Both the position numbers and the translations under genes were made by a program. From the NCBI RefSeq assembly GCF_004340785.1, contig NZ_SLXS01000001.1:744001-808000 (forward strand): a stretch of DNA of 64,000 nucleotides, in the 5' to 3' direction. The notes beneath the pieces were generated by a model. That model saw only the letters and a program-made list of their open reading frames with translations. It was not told where the DNA came from and ran no database searches. The DNA comes from Tumebacillus sp. BK434. Its GTDB lineage: Bacteria > Bacillota > Bacilli > Tumebacillales > Tumebacillaceae. Of this stretch, positions 59,401 through 64,000 are shown piece after piece (position 1 is the first letter of the stretch; each line of letters opens with the position of its first letter).

Positions 59401-60382
59401 CGCTTTGGCTGCGCCCGGCGATCGGCGAGCCGACCAACAGGTCGGTCTGCCCCGTGTAGCGGTAGAGCAGGGTCTTAAAAGCGGCGAGCAGGGTCATGTA
59501 CAGCGTCGCCCCTTCTTCGCGTCCGAGCTGCTCCAGCCGGGCGATCGCCTCCTGCGGCAGCGCAAAGCGGTGCAGGGCGCCGCGATACGTCTGCACGCGC
59601 GGACGCGGACGGTCGGTCGGCAGCTCCAGTACGGGCAGTTCGCCCCCGAGCTGTTGTTTCCAATAGGCAAGCCGCTCGCCATCCGCCTGCCCCGCCTGCG
59701 CCTGCTGCCACACAGCAAAATCGGCGTACTGCAGGGGCAGTTCGTCGAGCTGCGGCACCCGTCCCGCCGCCAGCGCTTCATAGCAGACGGCAAACTCGCG
59801 GATCAGCAGGTCGAGCGACCAGCCGTCCGCCGCGATATGATGCACCATCAGGAACAGCACATGCTCCTGCTCCCCCATCCGCAGCAGCGTGGCGCGCAGC
59901 AGCGGGCCGGCCGACAAGTCGAAAGAGTGACCTGCCTCCAAGGTGGCCAGGCGCTGCATCTCCGCTTCCCGCGCCGCAGCAGGCAGCGGGGTCAGATCGG
60001 TTTCGGCCCAGTGAAACGCCGCCTCGGCAGCCGGAAGCTGCAGCGCCGTCCCGTCGACGGTCACAAACACGGTGCGCAGCGCTTCATGGCGCTCGACGAC
60101 CGCTTGCAGGCTGTCCCGCACCAGCGCCGCATCGAGCTGTCCGGTCAGCCTGACAGCATTCAAAATGTTATAGGCGGGATTCCCCGGCTCCAGCCGGTCC
60201 AAGAACCACAGCCGGCGCTGGGCAAAGGAAAGCGGCACAGGTCCACCCTCCTGCCGCTTGGGAATCTGCGGTTTGCGCTCGGCCGCCGCCGTTTTGCCGC
60301 GCAGCCTCTCTTCCAGCAGCCGCTGCTGCTCAGGGGTCAGCCCGGCCCGTTTTTTCACGCGATCCAGACCTTTATCCATCAT
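44435..60382 (-). CDS. Hybrid NRPS-PKS, C-A-T-KS-AT-T-(C-A-T)x3
   Basis: A 5315-residue enzyme. Markers: C1 HHIAADG 184, A1 682, T1 1074; KS about 1125-1555 with DTACSTS (Cys near 1301), THGTGT and NIGHLD; AT about 1640-1930 with GHSLGEY 1745 and HAFHS 1845 (malonyl-CoA type); T2 GGDSL 2066; C2 2257, A2 2732, T3 3125; C3 3316, A3 3793, T4 4185; C4 4382, A4 4858, T5 5247. There is no KR, DH or ER after the KS-AT, so the malonate unit should stay a beta-ketone unless processed elsewhere. Codes: A1 DVWHVTLVDK (near Ser DVWHLSLIDK), A2 and A3 DDVQASLIDK (unassigned), A4 DAFWLAGTFK (near Val DAFWLGGTFK). The N-terminus has LTPEQQRLLEERLRGK, a common docking-type opening. ATG overlaps the PKS stop (ATGA); a second ATG follows directly. 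Confidence 0.95.
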   Translation of the reverse strand: MMDKGLDRVKKRAGLTPEQQRLLEERLRGKTAAAERKPQIPKRQEGGPVPLSFAQRRLWFLDRLEPGNPAYNILNAVRLTGQLDAALVRDSLQAVVERHEALRTVFVTVDGTALQLPAAEAAFHWAETDLTPLPAAAREAEMQRLATLEAGHSFDLSAGPLLRATLLRMGEQEHVLFLMVHHIAADGWSLDLLIREFAVCYEALAAGRVPQLDELPLQYADFAVWQQAQAGQADGERLAYWKQQLGGELPVLELPTDRPRPRVQTYRGALHRFALPQEAIARLEQLGREEGATLYMTLLAAFKTLLYRYTGQTDLLVGSPIAGRSQSETAGMIGVFVNTLVMRSQVEGGQSFRSLLRAVKNTALDAYAHQETPFEALVDELLKTRNTAYSPLFQVMFDLLKNPVAGAQLGGLQLELIRLDLGAAKFDLTFNLLEEAGGVSGTIEYNVDLFDAGTAERFAAHYQVLLQAIAAGPDTALDELPIMAAELDEAVFTAMNDTVRDYELDETLLVPFARQAEGHPDRLALCGAGGAMTYGELHARSNQIAQLLQAQGIGRGDLVGLFMTRQTDLFSALYGILKAGAAYVPIDPDYPVERVRYMAQDSGIKALLTEAAHLPAAQDMLAGTDGLQTLVVLGAADAAAVQPAGNGASSVLTEADVRVQPDAAPDAISQPDDLAYMIYTSGSTGNPKGVRITHRAIVNRLCWHQEQFAAVPDDVVAQRTSVCFDVSVWELFWAHRHGAAVTVIPPATVKDPYALLRHLQDEQVSVIHFVPSLFAMFAGVMKQVEAAKRQLPALRWVITSGEALPAPTVGQWFDLYPQGAKIANLYGPTEAAVDVSCSVLEEKPAGNVLIGKPIANTRLYVLDKAGQRCPVNVKGELYIAGVQLAEGYHNKPEQTAAAFLPNTQEPGGRMYKTGDLARVLPDGNIEYLGRIDSQVKVRGFRIELGEVEQMLARHEAVTAAAVVTRTGPDGNLELAAFYTSEEALAPAALKEFLQARLPAHLLPAHLVLLPRLPLSPNGKIDRRALQQHPVQGAAKPRGRMPETELQQKVAGIWARVLEREQVGLYDNFFDIGGHSLLLVRVHDLLQAELQADVPIVELFQYPTVHLLAEEIGRRSQGAGQTKQRAAHAPQAAEERDIAIVGIGLRLPDADDVYEFWANLTGGLESVREIADEELEAAWFHQDPAARRKLVRSGAFLEDIDQFDAAFFGISAQEARLLDPQHRIFLECAYQAMQNAGYDPRAMPGRVSLYAGASPSQYLPAMYGSSVSEIYQASTANQPRFLPTRVSYKLNLTGESIAVDTACSTSLVAVHLACKSLLGGDTDYALAGGVAISVPQKTGYVYEPNFILSADGHVRAFDKDASGTVPGNGCGVVLLKRLQDAERDGDAIYAVIKGTALNNDGNVKIGYTAPSIGGQAEVIRMAQEAAGVHPESITYLETHGTGTQLGDPMEIRALTEVFAAGTERRQFCALGSVKTNIGHLDTAAGIAGLIKAALAVKHGVIPPSLNYRKENPQIDFANTPFYVNEALAKWETDGSPRRAGVSSFGIGGTNAHVILEQSPERSAPLVKDRSHHLFPLSANSEAAVRQAASNLLRHLEREPAQRLGDLAYTLQTGPVFPHRFALSAGSREQLAAQCAALAEHGAEIAEANLAPGAKTAFLFTGQGSQHSGMGRELYASSDVFRRALDECAALLEGELERGLLDYLFDPAFEQELQETHITQPALFALEYALAQLLFSAGIRPDVLIGHSLGEYVAACLSGALTLADALKLVAARGRMMRDLCPRGAMVSARIGVMNALCALKGLTRVSIAAVNSTSEMVFSGDIAEVETLCARLEQEGTAFKRLPVSHAFHSPLMEPMLEAFEKFASGIEFKPLQIPLISNLNGAKLEGTVLTAAYWVQHLREAVQFEKGLHLLSTTDDIGVLLEVGPHPVLTRLAAKVCRRDQIAVGTLQRGQDDWQALLSQLGELWARGYALDFPALDREYPRRRVHVPTYPFQRKSYWIHTDRLPQTAQLTSAHAEAAVTLTAELTPERRKTFATAAEQQLAQLWEELLGAGDLQRQSDFFRLGGDSLSVIQLQTRLRDRLGIEAEYKDLFAHSTLEAQAAYLDRLQGQGGELVIPSLPERSHYELSFAQQRLWFLHQLEPESTAYHIPAAMKLSGRLDRHALQRALATLVERHESLRTTFATVKERLVQVIAERAEIDLPEIDLQGVADQELELRRLARETAEAPFDLAKAPLLRLRLLKLSGEEHVLLFTVHHIIWDGWSFHIFLRELAELYGANAEGKALALPPLAVRYADYAAWQKQWLAGGVLDEQLTFWKQQLQGDLPVLQLPLDHPRPPVQTTRGETLEFTIPKALSEEIGALSREAGATLYMGLLTAFKALLSRYTGQEDILVGSAVAGRKARAVEDLIGFFVNTVVLRSDLTGRPSYRELLTRVRDVTLDALAHQDVPFERLVDELQPVRSMSHAPLFQVMFDLQNAPTARLELPELAFEPLSIDSGAAMFDLTVNLKEREHGVTGQLEYNADLFERATIERMIGHYLELLAAAAESPDAPLVSLPLLTAEERQQMLVEWNDTRVEFPEDICLHHLFEEQAARTPDLIAAVYGEQELTYRELERRSNQLAHHLQAMGVGPDTPVGVCVERSLELVVALVGVLKAGGAFVPVDTEAPQDRIGQLLEEAQAEVCLTQSHLMSGLPEERSRYVCLDSDWAEIATHPADKPHSAVQPHHLVSIYYTSGSTGKPKGVANEHRGWVNRMIWNQKEHGLQAGETVLQKTTLTFDDSAVEFFWPLMTGGRIALLEPGLHRDPKAILEAAVQTQAVLIQFVPSVLRLFLEAVTPEDEQRLSALRSAVSSGEALRPELWQLFQERLPGRKLYNLCGATEVSIDSTVHLCTADDLHGEIVSIGKPFANNTLYILDANRQPVPVGVIGEIYYGGVGLARGYWNRPDLTEQAFLPNPFEPGTRLYKTGDRAYFRPDGAVQFLGRNDDQVKIRGVRVEPGEVEVVLAAHPSVAHTVVMAREDAPGEKRLVAYVVANAATPPTSGDLRRYLKDKLPEYMVPSIFVLIETMPLTPNGKVDRQALPAPEPDQIDRAAYVKPGTEAEQKVAAIYADVLNAERVGAQDHFFELGGHSLMAAQVIARLHDAFGIRIPLRTLFEAPAVAELAMRIEELQGEEGAQQILLPEIRKAPRNEPVPLSFAQQRLWLLDALLEEGHAYNIPFAIRLEGELDVQALERAVSELIGRHEVLRTSFDVQDGQPVQVIGPALPYALTPQVVGEEEIAGIVQEEEQHLFDLRTGPLVRFRLLQTGRQEHVLLFNIHHIISDGWSSGVMVREVSALYRAFANEALSPLADLPVQYADYAVWQKEWLAAGVLDDQLSYWKQRLGGELTVLQLPTDHPRPARQTHRGATVSFALSEKLTAGLKELSRRHDATLYMTLLAAFQTLLHRWSGQSDIVVGTPVAGRNKRELEELIGFFVNTLVMRTDLSGNPAVGELLSRVRKTALGAFAHQDVPFDSLVEELQPERDMSLSPLFQVMFVLQNTPMPKQELAGVRVSPVQIAPTIAKFDLTLTMEERGRALVGSFEYNSDLFEAATIQRMTGHLLNVLEGFVRQEALTVGDLPLLTAEERQQMLVEWNDARVELPEDICLHHLFEEQVARTPDLIAAVYGEEELTYRELEQRANQLAHHLQAMGVGPDVPVGVCVERSLELVVALVGVLKAGGAFVPVDTEAPQDRIGQLLEEAQAAVCLTQSHLMSGLPSERARYVCLDSDWAEIATHPADKPHSAVQPHHLVSIYYTSGSTGKPKGVANEHRGWVNRMIWNQKEHGLQAGETVLQKTTLTFDDSAVEFFWPLMTGGRIALLEPGLHRDPKAILEAAVQTQAVLIQFVPSVLRLFLEAVTPEDEQRLSALRSAVSSGEALRPELWQLFQERLPGRKLYNLCGATEVSIDSTVHLCTADDLHGEIVSIGKPFANNTLYILDANRQPVPVGVIGEIYYGGVGLARGYWNRPDLTEQAFLPNPFEPGTRLYKTGDRAYFRPDGAVQFLGRNDDQVKIRGVRVEPGEVEVVLAAHPSVAHTVVMAREDAPGEKRLVAYVVADAATPPASGDLRRYLKDKLPEYMVPSVFVLIETMPLTPNGKVDRQALPAPEPDQIDRAAYVEPGTEAEQKVAAIYADVLNAERVGVQDHFFELGGHSLMAAQVIARLHDAFGIRIPLRTLFEAPAVAELAMRIEELHGEEGAQQILLPAIQKAPRNEPLPLSFAQQRMWVIDRVLPGSAAYNIPFALRLQGTVDTAALERTIHEIMSRHEALRTTFREVDGRPVQVIGAAQRQTLPIRDLQSIAPTEREAEALRLIQAEAQTAFDLEKGPLLRFQLLQLSGAEFILLLNFHHIVSDGWSTGVLVQEFQLLYSAFATGEAPQLAELPVQYADYAVWQRDHLQGELLTAQLTYWKQALSGLEPLQLPADRPRPPVLSHRGAKVLFTLPQELTEQVKAWSRTQDVTLYMTLLAAFQTLLHRYSGQEEIAVGTPVAGRSRRELEPLIGFFVNTLVMRTQFAEDVSFAALAGQVRETVLGAFAHQDLPFERLVEELQPERDPSRSPLFQAMFVLNAPLQQAELPELVLTPLEVDNETAKFELTLTLQETAAGMSGSFEYMADLFDAGTIEQMGRHFQTLLHSIVQGGEEEVSRLPLLTVAEAESLLGQHQADVAAELPFATVQSAFEAQVRATPERLAVKLGQHTLAYAELNAAANRLARHLQAHGVQPGDRVALCAERSVELIIAMLAILKSGAAYVPLDVSYPAERLGFMLEDTGAKLLLTQAQLAASLPQHDVEVLPLEQALQASALEDSADLELALSGESLAYVMYTSGSTGQPKGVLTPHRGIVRLVKASDYVQFAAEDVFLQFAPVAFDASTFEIWGALLNGALLVVYPPEQASLQELGQFLQREQVTTLWLTAGLFHQMVEHQLDGLKGIRQLLAGGDALSLPHVQQALKVIDGRLVNGYGPTETTTFACCHVMTKPEEAGQNSVPIGRPIGHTEVYVLDRHLRPVPAGVTGELYIGGAGLAHGYLNRPEQTAQAFVPHPFRTGAKLYKTGDLVRLLPDGTLQFAGRADKQVKIRGFRIEPGEIEAALASHPAVQSALVTVREDEPGQKQLAAYLVAAGESLPDAAVLRSHLEGLLPAYMIPQAWVKLDAIPLTPNGKVDLRALPAPQEAEQLASRRPYLAPRTKTEERLAALCAGLLGVEQVSVEDSFFDLGGHSMLGIQLITRVRQEFGVDLPMRDLFMTPTVAQLAPVIEQLQQAGSPSTAAPKIAARKRQARTIQGDQL
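47622..49543 (-). repeat. A-T duplication, copy 1 (third adenylation module of the 5315-aa protein)
   Basis: Direct repeat of 50802-52723 at an offset of exactly 3180 bases, one module length. Over 48601-49080 I count 5 mismatches in 480 bases against the other copy. The copy runs from the C-A linker through A3 and T4 to the first residues of the next C domain. Confidence 0.9.
50802..52723 (-). repeat. A-T duplication, copy 2 (second adenylation module of the 5315-aa protein)
   Basis: Partner of 47622-49543. It covers A2, T3 and the start of C3. The flanking condensation domains of the two modules are much less alike, so the duplicated or gene-converted unit is the A-T pair rather than a whole module. 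Divergence rises at both ends (for example around 52290-52350 against 49110-49170). Confidence 0.9.
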
Positions 60383-63300
60383 CTTCCCTCCGTCTGTTGC
60401 AAGATCTGTTCGATCAATAGTTCTTCCACTTTCTCCGCCACATCGGCCACCGTGTTCGCTTCAAACAGCAAGCGCAAGGACAAGTCGATCTCAAACACGT
60501 CGCGCAGCCAGGTCACGAACTTGGTCGCGAGCAGCGAGTTGCCGCCAAGATCAAAGAAGTTGTCGTACACGCCGACCTGCCCGATGCCCAAGAGTTCCTG
60601 CCATTGTTCGGCGATGCGCTGCTCCGTCTCGTCGCGCGGCGCAACATAGGCGGTCAGCAGCTGGGGACGGGCATGCCGGGTCAGCTCCGCGACCTCCGGA
60701 GCCGCCTGACCTGTTGCCTCCGTCTCGAACGTCGTCCACGTCTTCAGCGCCTGCGCCAGATCGTCATACGACGCGGCCAGCGGCACGACCGGATCGAGCG
60801 ACAAAGCGCGCTCCAAGCTTTCTCCGATCTGTTCCAGCGTCTTGGCATCCCAGTTCACCGTGATCCAAGGCACGCTCCCCCGCTCGTTTTGCTGCAGGGC
60901 GAACGCGTCGAGGAACTGGTGTGCCGCCGTGTACAGCGCCGTGCCCAGTCCGCCGAGCACGGTGACCAGCGAGGAAGCGAGCAGGCAAAAGTCGACCGGG
61001 TGCTGCTGCACCAGCCGCTCCAGCGCATAGAGCGCCCGCACTTTCGGGCCAAAATGCTTGTCGCCGTCTGCCGCGGTCAGCTCGGGAATCAGATCGAGCG
61101 CCCGCTCTCCGCTGACGCCGGCGGCGTGAAAAATGCCGTGCACCGCTCCGAACCGCGCGCAGGCGGCCGCATACGCCGCCTGGAGCGCCGCTTCGTCGGT
61201 GACGTCGGCGGCGATTACCTGCACGTTGGCGCCAAGGCGCTCCAGCGCGGCGACGTGCGCTCCGTCTGCTGCGGAGCGGGAGAGCAGCGCGAGGTTGACC
61301 GGTAGGCGTTCGGCCAGCCACAGCCCGATTTTGGCCCCGAGGAAACCGAAACCGCCGGTGATCAGATAGGTGCCGTTATCGCGCAGGCGCGGTGCGGGAA
61401 GCAGGTGGGACGGAGCCAGCGTTTCGTGCTCCTGCACCAGCCGTTTGCCGCCGCGATAGGCGATCAGGCGCGCCGGGCTCCCCGCCGCCGCTTCGTTCGC
61501 CAGCAGCGCGGCCGACTTTTCAGAAAGCGGCATGTCGACCGCCCGGCAGGTGATGTTGCGGTACTCCTGCGGGATGACTTTGCACGCGCCAAGCACTGCA
61601 GCACGCTCCGGCACGAGCACATCGCGGCTGTCGACCTGCACCAGGCCGCTGCCGACCGCCCACAGATCGAGCTCTGCGGTGACGGCCGCCCGGCCCAACG
61701 CCTGTGCGAGGTACAAGAGTGGGAACAGCCCGCGCCCGGCAGCGTCTGCAAAGCGTTCCGCCGCTTCCTTGCGCCATCCGCCGAGATGGAAGATGGCGTT
61801 TGGGATGCGCCCGTCCTGCTTCAGTCCGCGGATCAGCGCAGCATACCCTTCTGCGGTTTCCTCCAGCTCCACGCCCGGCTGCAGCGCGGTCACGTCGCTG
61901 CCCCGCTCCTGCAGCGCCCGGATCAGCGCTGCGCTTTCCGGACCTGCTTCCGCGATCACCAGCACACGCTCCGGAGCTGCTGCGCGCTGTACGGCCGGCT
62001 GCACCTGTTTCCAGACCGGCGTATAGAACCACTCGTACGGCAGACGCGCCGGCGCGACTGTGGAGGCTGCAAATGCCTGTACGCCCTTCAGCGGCTCCAC
62101 CCAATACCGCACGCGTTCAAACGGATAGGTCGGCAGCGGGACGCGGCGGCGCGCTTCGCAAGCGGCATACGCCACCCAGTCGACCGTGCCTCCGTACAGC
62201 CAATATTTGCCGAGCGCGCCGAGCAAGAAAGCCACGTCCGACTCCGCTTCTTTCACATGGCGCAGCAACGGGATCGCCGTGGCGCCCGGGCTGTTCTGCA
62301 CAGCATACCCGGACAGCGTTTTGCCGGGCCCGACTTCGAGCAGCACCGGATTGTCGGCAGCCAGCAGCGTCTGCATCCCCTCAGCAAAACGGACCGTTTC
62401 GCGCAAATGGCGCGCCCAATAGTCCGGATCGACCGCCTGTTCCGCCGTGATCCACGTCCCGGTGACGTTGGAGATAAACGGAATCTGCGGAGCTTGCAAA
62501 GCAAACGAGCCGACCAGTTGCAGGAAGTCTGTCAGGATGCTGTCGATCAGCGGCGAGTGGCCTGCCCGGTCGAGATGCACGGGGGAGGCTTTCACCCCTT
62601 GTTGTTCCAGTTCGGCTGCGATCCGGTCGATCTCACCCGGCTCGCCGGACAGCACGCATTGCGCCGGCGCGTTGACGGCGGCGAGGCTGACCGAGCCGCT
62701 CTCATAGCGGCCCGCTTCCGCTTCCGGCAGCGCGACAGCTAGCATCTTGCCCGGCACCATCTTGTGAAACAGCTGTCCGCGCAGCGCGACGAGGCGCAGC
62801 GCCTCTTCCAGCGTAAAGACACCGGCCAGACACGCCGCCGTATATTCGCCCACGCTGTGCCCGATCATCGCATCGGGGCGAACGCCGAAGGAGAGCAGCA
62901 GCTCGCCCAAAGCGTACTCGATGACAAACAGGGCGACCTGCGCCACTTCGGTCTCGTACAGCGAGCGTCCCGTCTCGGCAAACACGATGTCCCGCAGATC
63001 GTAGCCTGTGAGCGGCATCAACAGCTCCGCACAGCGGTCGACCGCGGCGCGGAACACCCCTTCCGACTCGTACAGCTCCCGCGCCATCTGAGGATATTGG
63101 CTGCCGGTGCCGGGGAACAAAAAGGCGGTCTTGCTGCGCGGCGCATCCTGATGGTAGCTGAAGACCCGCTTCGGATCGCGCGCTTTCAGCGTCCGCGCAG
63201 CATCTTCTGCCGATCGGCAGACCACCGCCAGCCGGTGAGCGAACGCTTTGCGCCCGACCTGCAGCGTGTAGGCGGCATCGGCGAACGGGATCTGCGGCTG

Positions 63301-64000
63301 ACGTTCCAGATACTCAACCAAACGGTCGGCAGAATGTTGCAAAGCAGAAGCCGTTTTCGCCGACAGCACCAACAGCTGATAGGGGCGCCCCGGCGTCCCC
63401 TCTGCTGCAGGCGGCGCTTCTTCCAGCACCACATGCGCGTTCGTGCCGCCAAAGCCGAACGAGCTCACCCCGGCCCGGCGCGGCATACTGCTCTCTGGCC
63501 ACGGGCGTGTGACGGTGTCCATGCAAAACCAGCTCGGCCAGTTCAATTTCGGGCTCGGCGTTTGGAAGTTCAGCGTGCCGGGCAGCGTTTTGGTATACAG
63601 CGCCAGCACCGCTTTGATCAGTCCGGTGACGCCGGAAGCGGCGTCGAGATGGCCGATGCTGCTCTTCACAGCGCCCAGCACCAAGGGCGAGCCGTCCGGA
63701 CGCTCGGTGAACACATCGGTCAGCGCGGCGATCTCGATCGGATCGCCCAGCGCCGTCCCGGTGCCGTGCGTCTCCAGCAGGCCGATGCTCTCCGGCTCCA
63801 CCCCGGCGACAGACAGCGCCTCCTCGATCACCGCCGCCTGCGCATCGGCGCTTGGTGCGGTAAATCCGACTTTGCGCGCGCCGTCATTGTTGACGGCCGA
63901 GCCTTTGATCACGGCGTAGATCGTGTCGCCGTCCGCCTCCGCGTCTTCATAGCGCTTCAGCACGACAACGCCCGCGCCGCTGCCAAACACCGTGCCGTCT
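60379..64000 (-). CDS. Type I polyketide synthase module KS-AT-KR-ACP, 5' end missing
   Basis: The C-terminal 1206 residues of a modular PKS; the gene continues past the right edge, so the KS active-site Cys and anything before it are not visible. Present: the KS second half (THGTGT near 63760, SSIGHLDAASG near 63650, end NAHVVLEEAP near 63430); AT with GHSVGEY near 62860; a KR with the NADPH motif GGFGFLG near 61350 and a catalytic SSL...LYTAAHQFLDAF region near 60930; and ACP DNFFDLGGNSLLA near 60545. No dehydratase is seen, so a beta-hydroxy unit is expected. The AT specificity box reads DRAGHSPLI instead of HAFHS or YASHS, so its extender cannot be assigned. The stop overlaps the start of the NRPS-PKS gene (ATGA), so the two are translated together and this module feeds the Ser-like module. 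Confidence 0.93.
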   Translation of the reverse strand, partial: DGTVFGSGAGVVVLKRYEDAEADGDTIYAVIKGSAVNNDGARKVGFTAPSADAQAAVIEEALSVAGVEPESIGLLETHGTGTALGDPIEIAALTDVFTERPDGSPLVLGAVKSSIGHLDAASGVTGLIKAVLALYTKTLPGTLNFQTPSPKLNWPSWFCMDTVTRPWPESSMPRRAGVSSFGFGGTNAHVVLEEAPPAAEGTPGRPYQLLVLSAKTASALQHSADRLVEYLERQPQIPFADAAYTLQVGRKAFAHRLAVVCRSAEDAARTLKARDPKRVFSYHQDAPRSKTAFLFPGTGSQYPQMARELYESEGVFRAAVDRCAELLMPLTGYDLRDIVFAETGRSLYETEVAQVALFVIEYALGELLLSFGVRPDAMIGHSVGEYTAACLAGVFTLEEALRLVALRGQLFHKMVPGKMLAVALPEAEAGRYESGSVSLAAVNAPAQCVLSGEPGEIDRIAAELEQQGVKASPVHLDRAGHSPLIDSILTDFLQLVGSFALQAPQIPFISNVTGTWITAEQAVDPDYWARHLRETVRFAEGMQTLLAADNPVLLEVGPGKTLSGYAVQNSPGATAIPLLRHVKEAESDVAFLLGALGKYWLYGGTVDWVAYAACEARRRVPLPTYPFERVRYWVEPLKGVQAFAASTVAPARLPYEWFYTPVWKQVQPAVQRAAAPERVLVIAEAGPESAALIRALQERGSDVTALQPGVELEETAEGYAALIRGLKQDGRIPNAIFHLGGWRKEAAERFADAAGRGLFPLLYLAQALGRAAVTAELDLWAVGSGLVQVDSRDVLVPERAAVLGACKVIPQEYRNITCRAVDMPLSEKSAALLANEAAAGSPARLIAYRGGKRLVQEHETLAPSHLLPAPRLRDNGTYLITGGFGFLGAKIGLWLAERLPVNLALLSRSAADGAHVAALERLGANVQVIAADVTDEAALQAAYAAACARFGAVHGIFHAAGVSGERALDLIPELTAADGDKHFGPKVRALYALERLVQQHPVDFCLLASSLVTVLGGLGTALYTAAHQFLDAFALQQNERGSVPWITVNWDAKTLEQIGESLERALSLDPVVPLAASYDDLAQALKTWTTFETEATGQAAPEVAELTRHARPQLLTAYVAPRDETEQRIAEQWQELLGIGQVGVYDNFFDLGGNSLLATKFVTWLRDVFEIDLSLRLLFEANTVADVAEKVEELLIEQILQQTEGR

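Noticed and set aside
27624-60382. Epimerisation, N-methylation or cyclisation domains in the large synthetases
   Set aside because: Spacing between consecutive A, T and C markers leaves no room for extra domains, and the C domains keep HHxxxDG rather than Cy DxxxxD.
1-64000. tRNA, rRNA, CRISPR arrays, transposases, integrases and attachment sites
   Set aside because: None was recognised on either strand; the only repeats are the heptamer array, the A-T duplication and short inverted repeats listed above.

Overview
The window is high-GC DNA (roughly 60 % by eye). Almost every gene starts behind a strong GGAGG-type ribosome binding site, several use GTG or TTG starts, and the intergenic gaps are short and AT-rich with simple hairpin terminators. 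Together with the gene content (DUF1641 beside a cytosolic formate dehydrogenase, FdhD, AraC, DHA1 exporters, very large NRPS genes) this suggests a Gram-positive, endospore-former-like member of the Bacillota with fairly high GC, for example a Tumebacillus/Alicyclobacillaceae- or Paenibacillaceae-like organism. The exact genus is inference. No tRNA, rRNA, CRISPR array, transposase or phage gene was recognised.

Left part (1-13.4 kb): the 3' end of an amidase on the + strand, then minus-strand genes. These are a 2545-aa NRPS (C-A-T-C-A-T-C, no thioesterase) with its own promoter, a rhodanese/metallo-beta-lactamase fusion, a beta-hydroxyacid dehydrogenase and an unusual four-gene operon. The operon holds split TPP-dependent decarboxylase subunits of the phosphonopyruvate/sulfopyruvate decarboxylase type, an isopentenyl-phosphate-kinase-family kinase with Asn at the key His position, and a divergent thymidylate-kinase-like P-loop kinase. 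A nine-copy heptanucleotide tandem repeat lies between that operon and the dehydrogenase.

Middle part (13.4-24.2 kb): an MFS exporter, a formate dehydrogenase operon (catalytic subunit, DUF1641 protein, an HMA-like protein without metal-binding cysteines) divergent from fdhD, an MFS exporter divergent from an AraC/cupin regulator, a calpain-family cysteine protease with an N-terminal motif seen in toxin/effector-type proteins, and a universal stress protein.

Right part (24.2-64 kb, all minus strand, transcribed right to left): one large hybrid assembly line that runs off the window. Its order is PKS (KS-AT-KR-ACP, 5' end missing), then a 5315-aa NRPS-PKS (C-A-T-KS-AT-T-[C-A-T]x3), then a 5587-aa NRPS ([C-A-T]x5-TE), then an exported penicillin-acylase-family Ntn hydrolase, a GNAT acetyltransferase and a SnoaL-like protein. 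Specificity residues read by eye suggest: polyketide unit, Ser-like, malonate unit, X, X, Val-like, X, basic amino acid, Asp-like, Gly-like, unassigned, then thioesterase release. X is the same unusual code (DDVQ[A/V]SLIDK) three times. Two of the X modules carry an almost identical 1.9-kb A-T duplication. No epimerisation domain is visible. The acylase next to the thioesterase gene suggests that the product is made as an N-acyl precursor and trimmed outside the cytoplasm, and the GNAT could be a self-protection enzyme. The compound and pathway cannot be named from the sequence alone.
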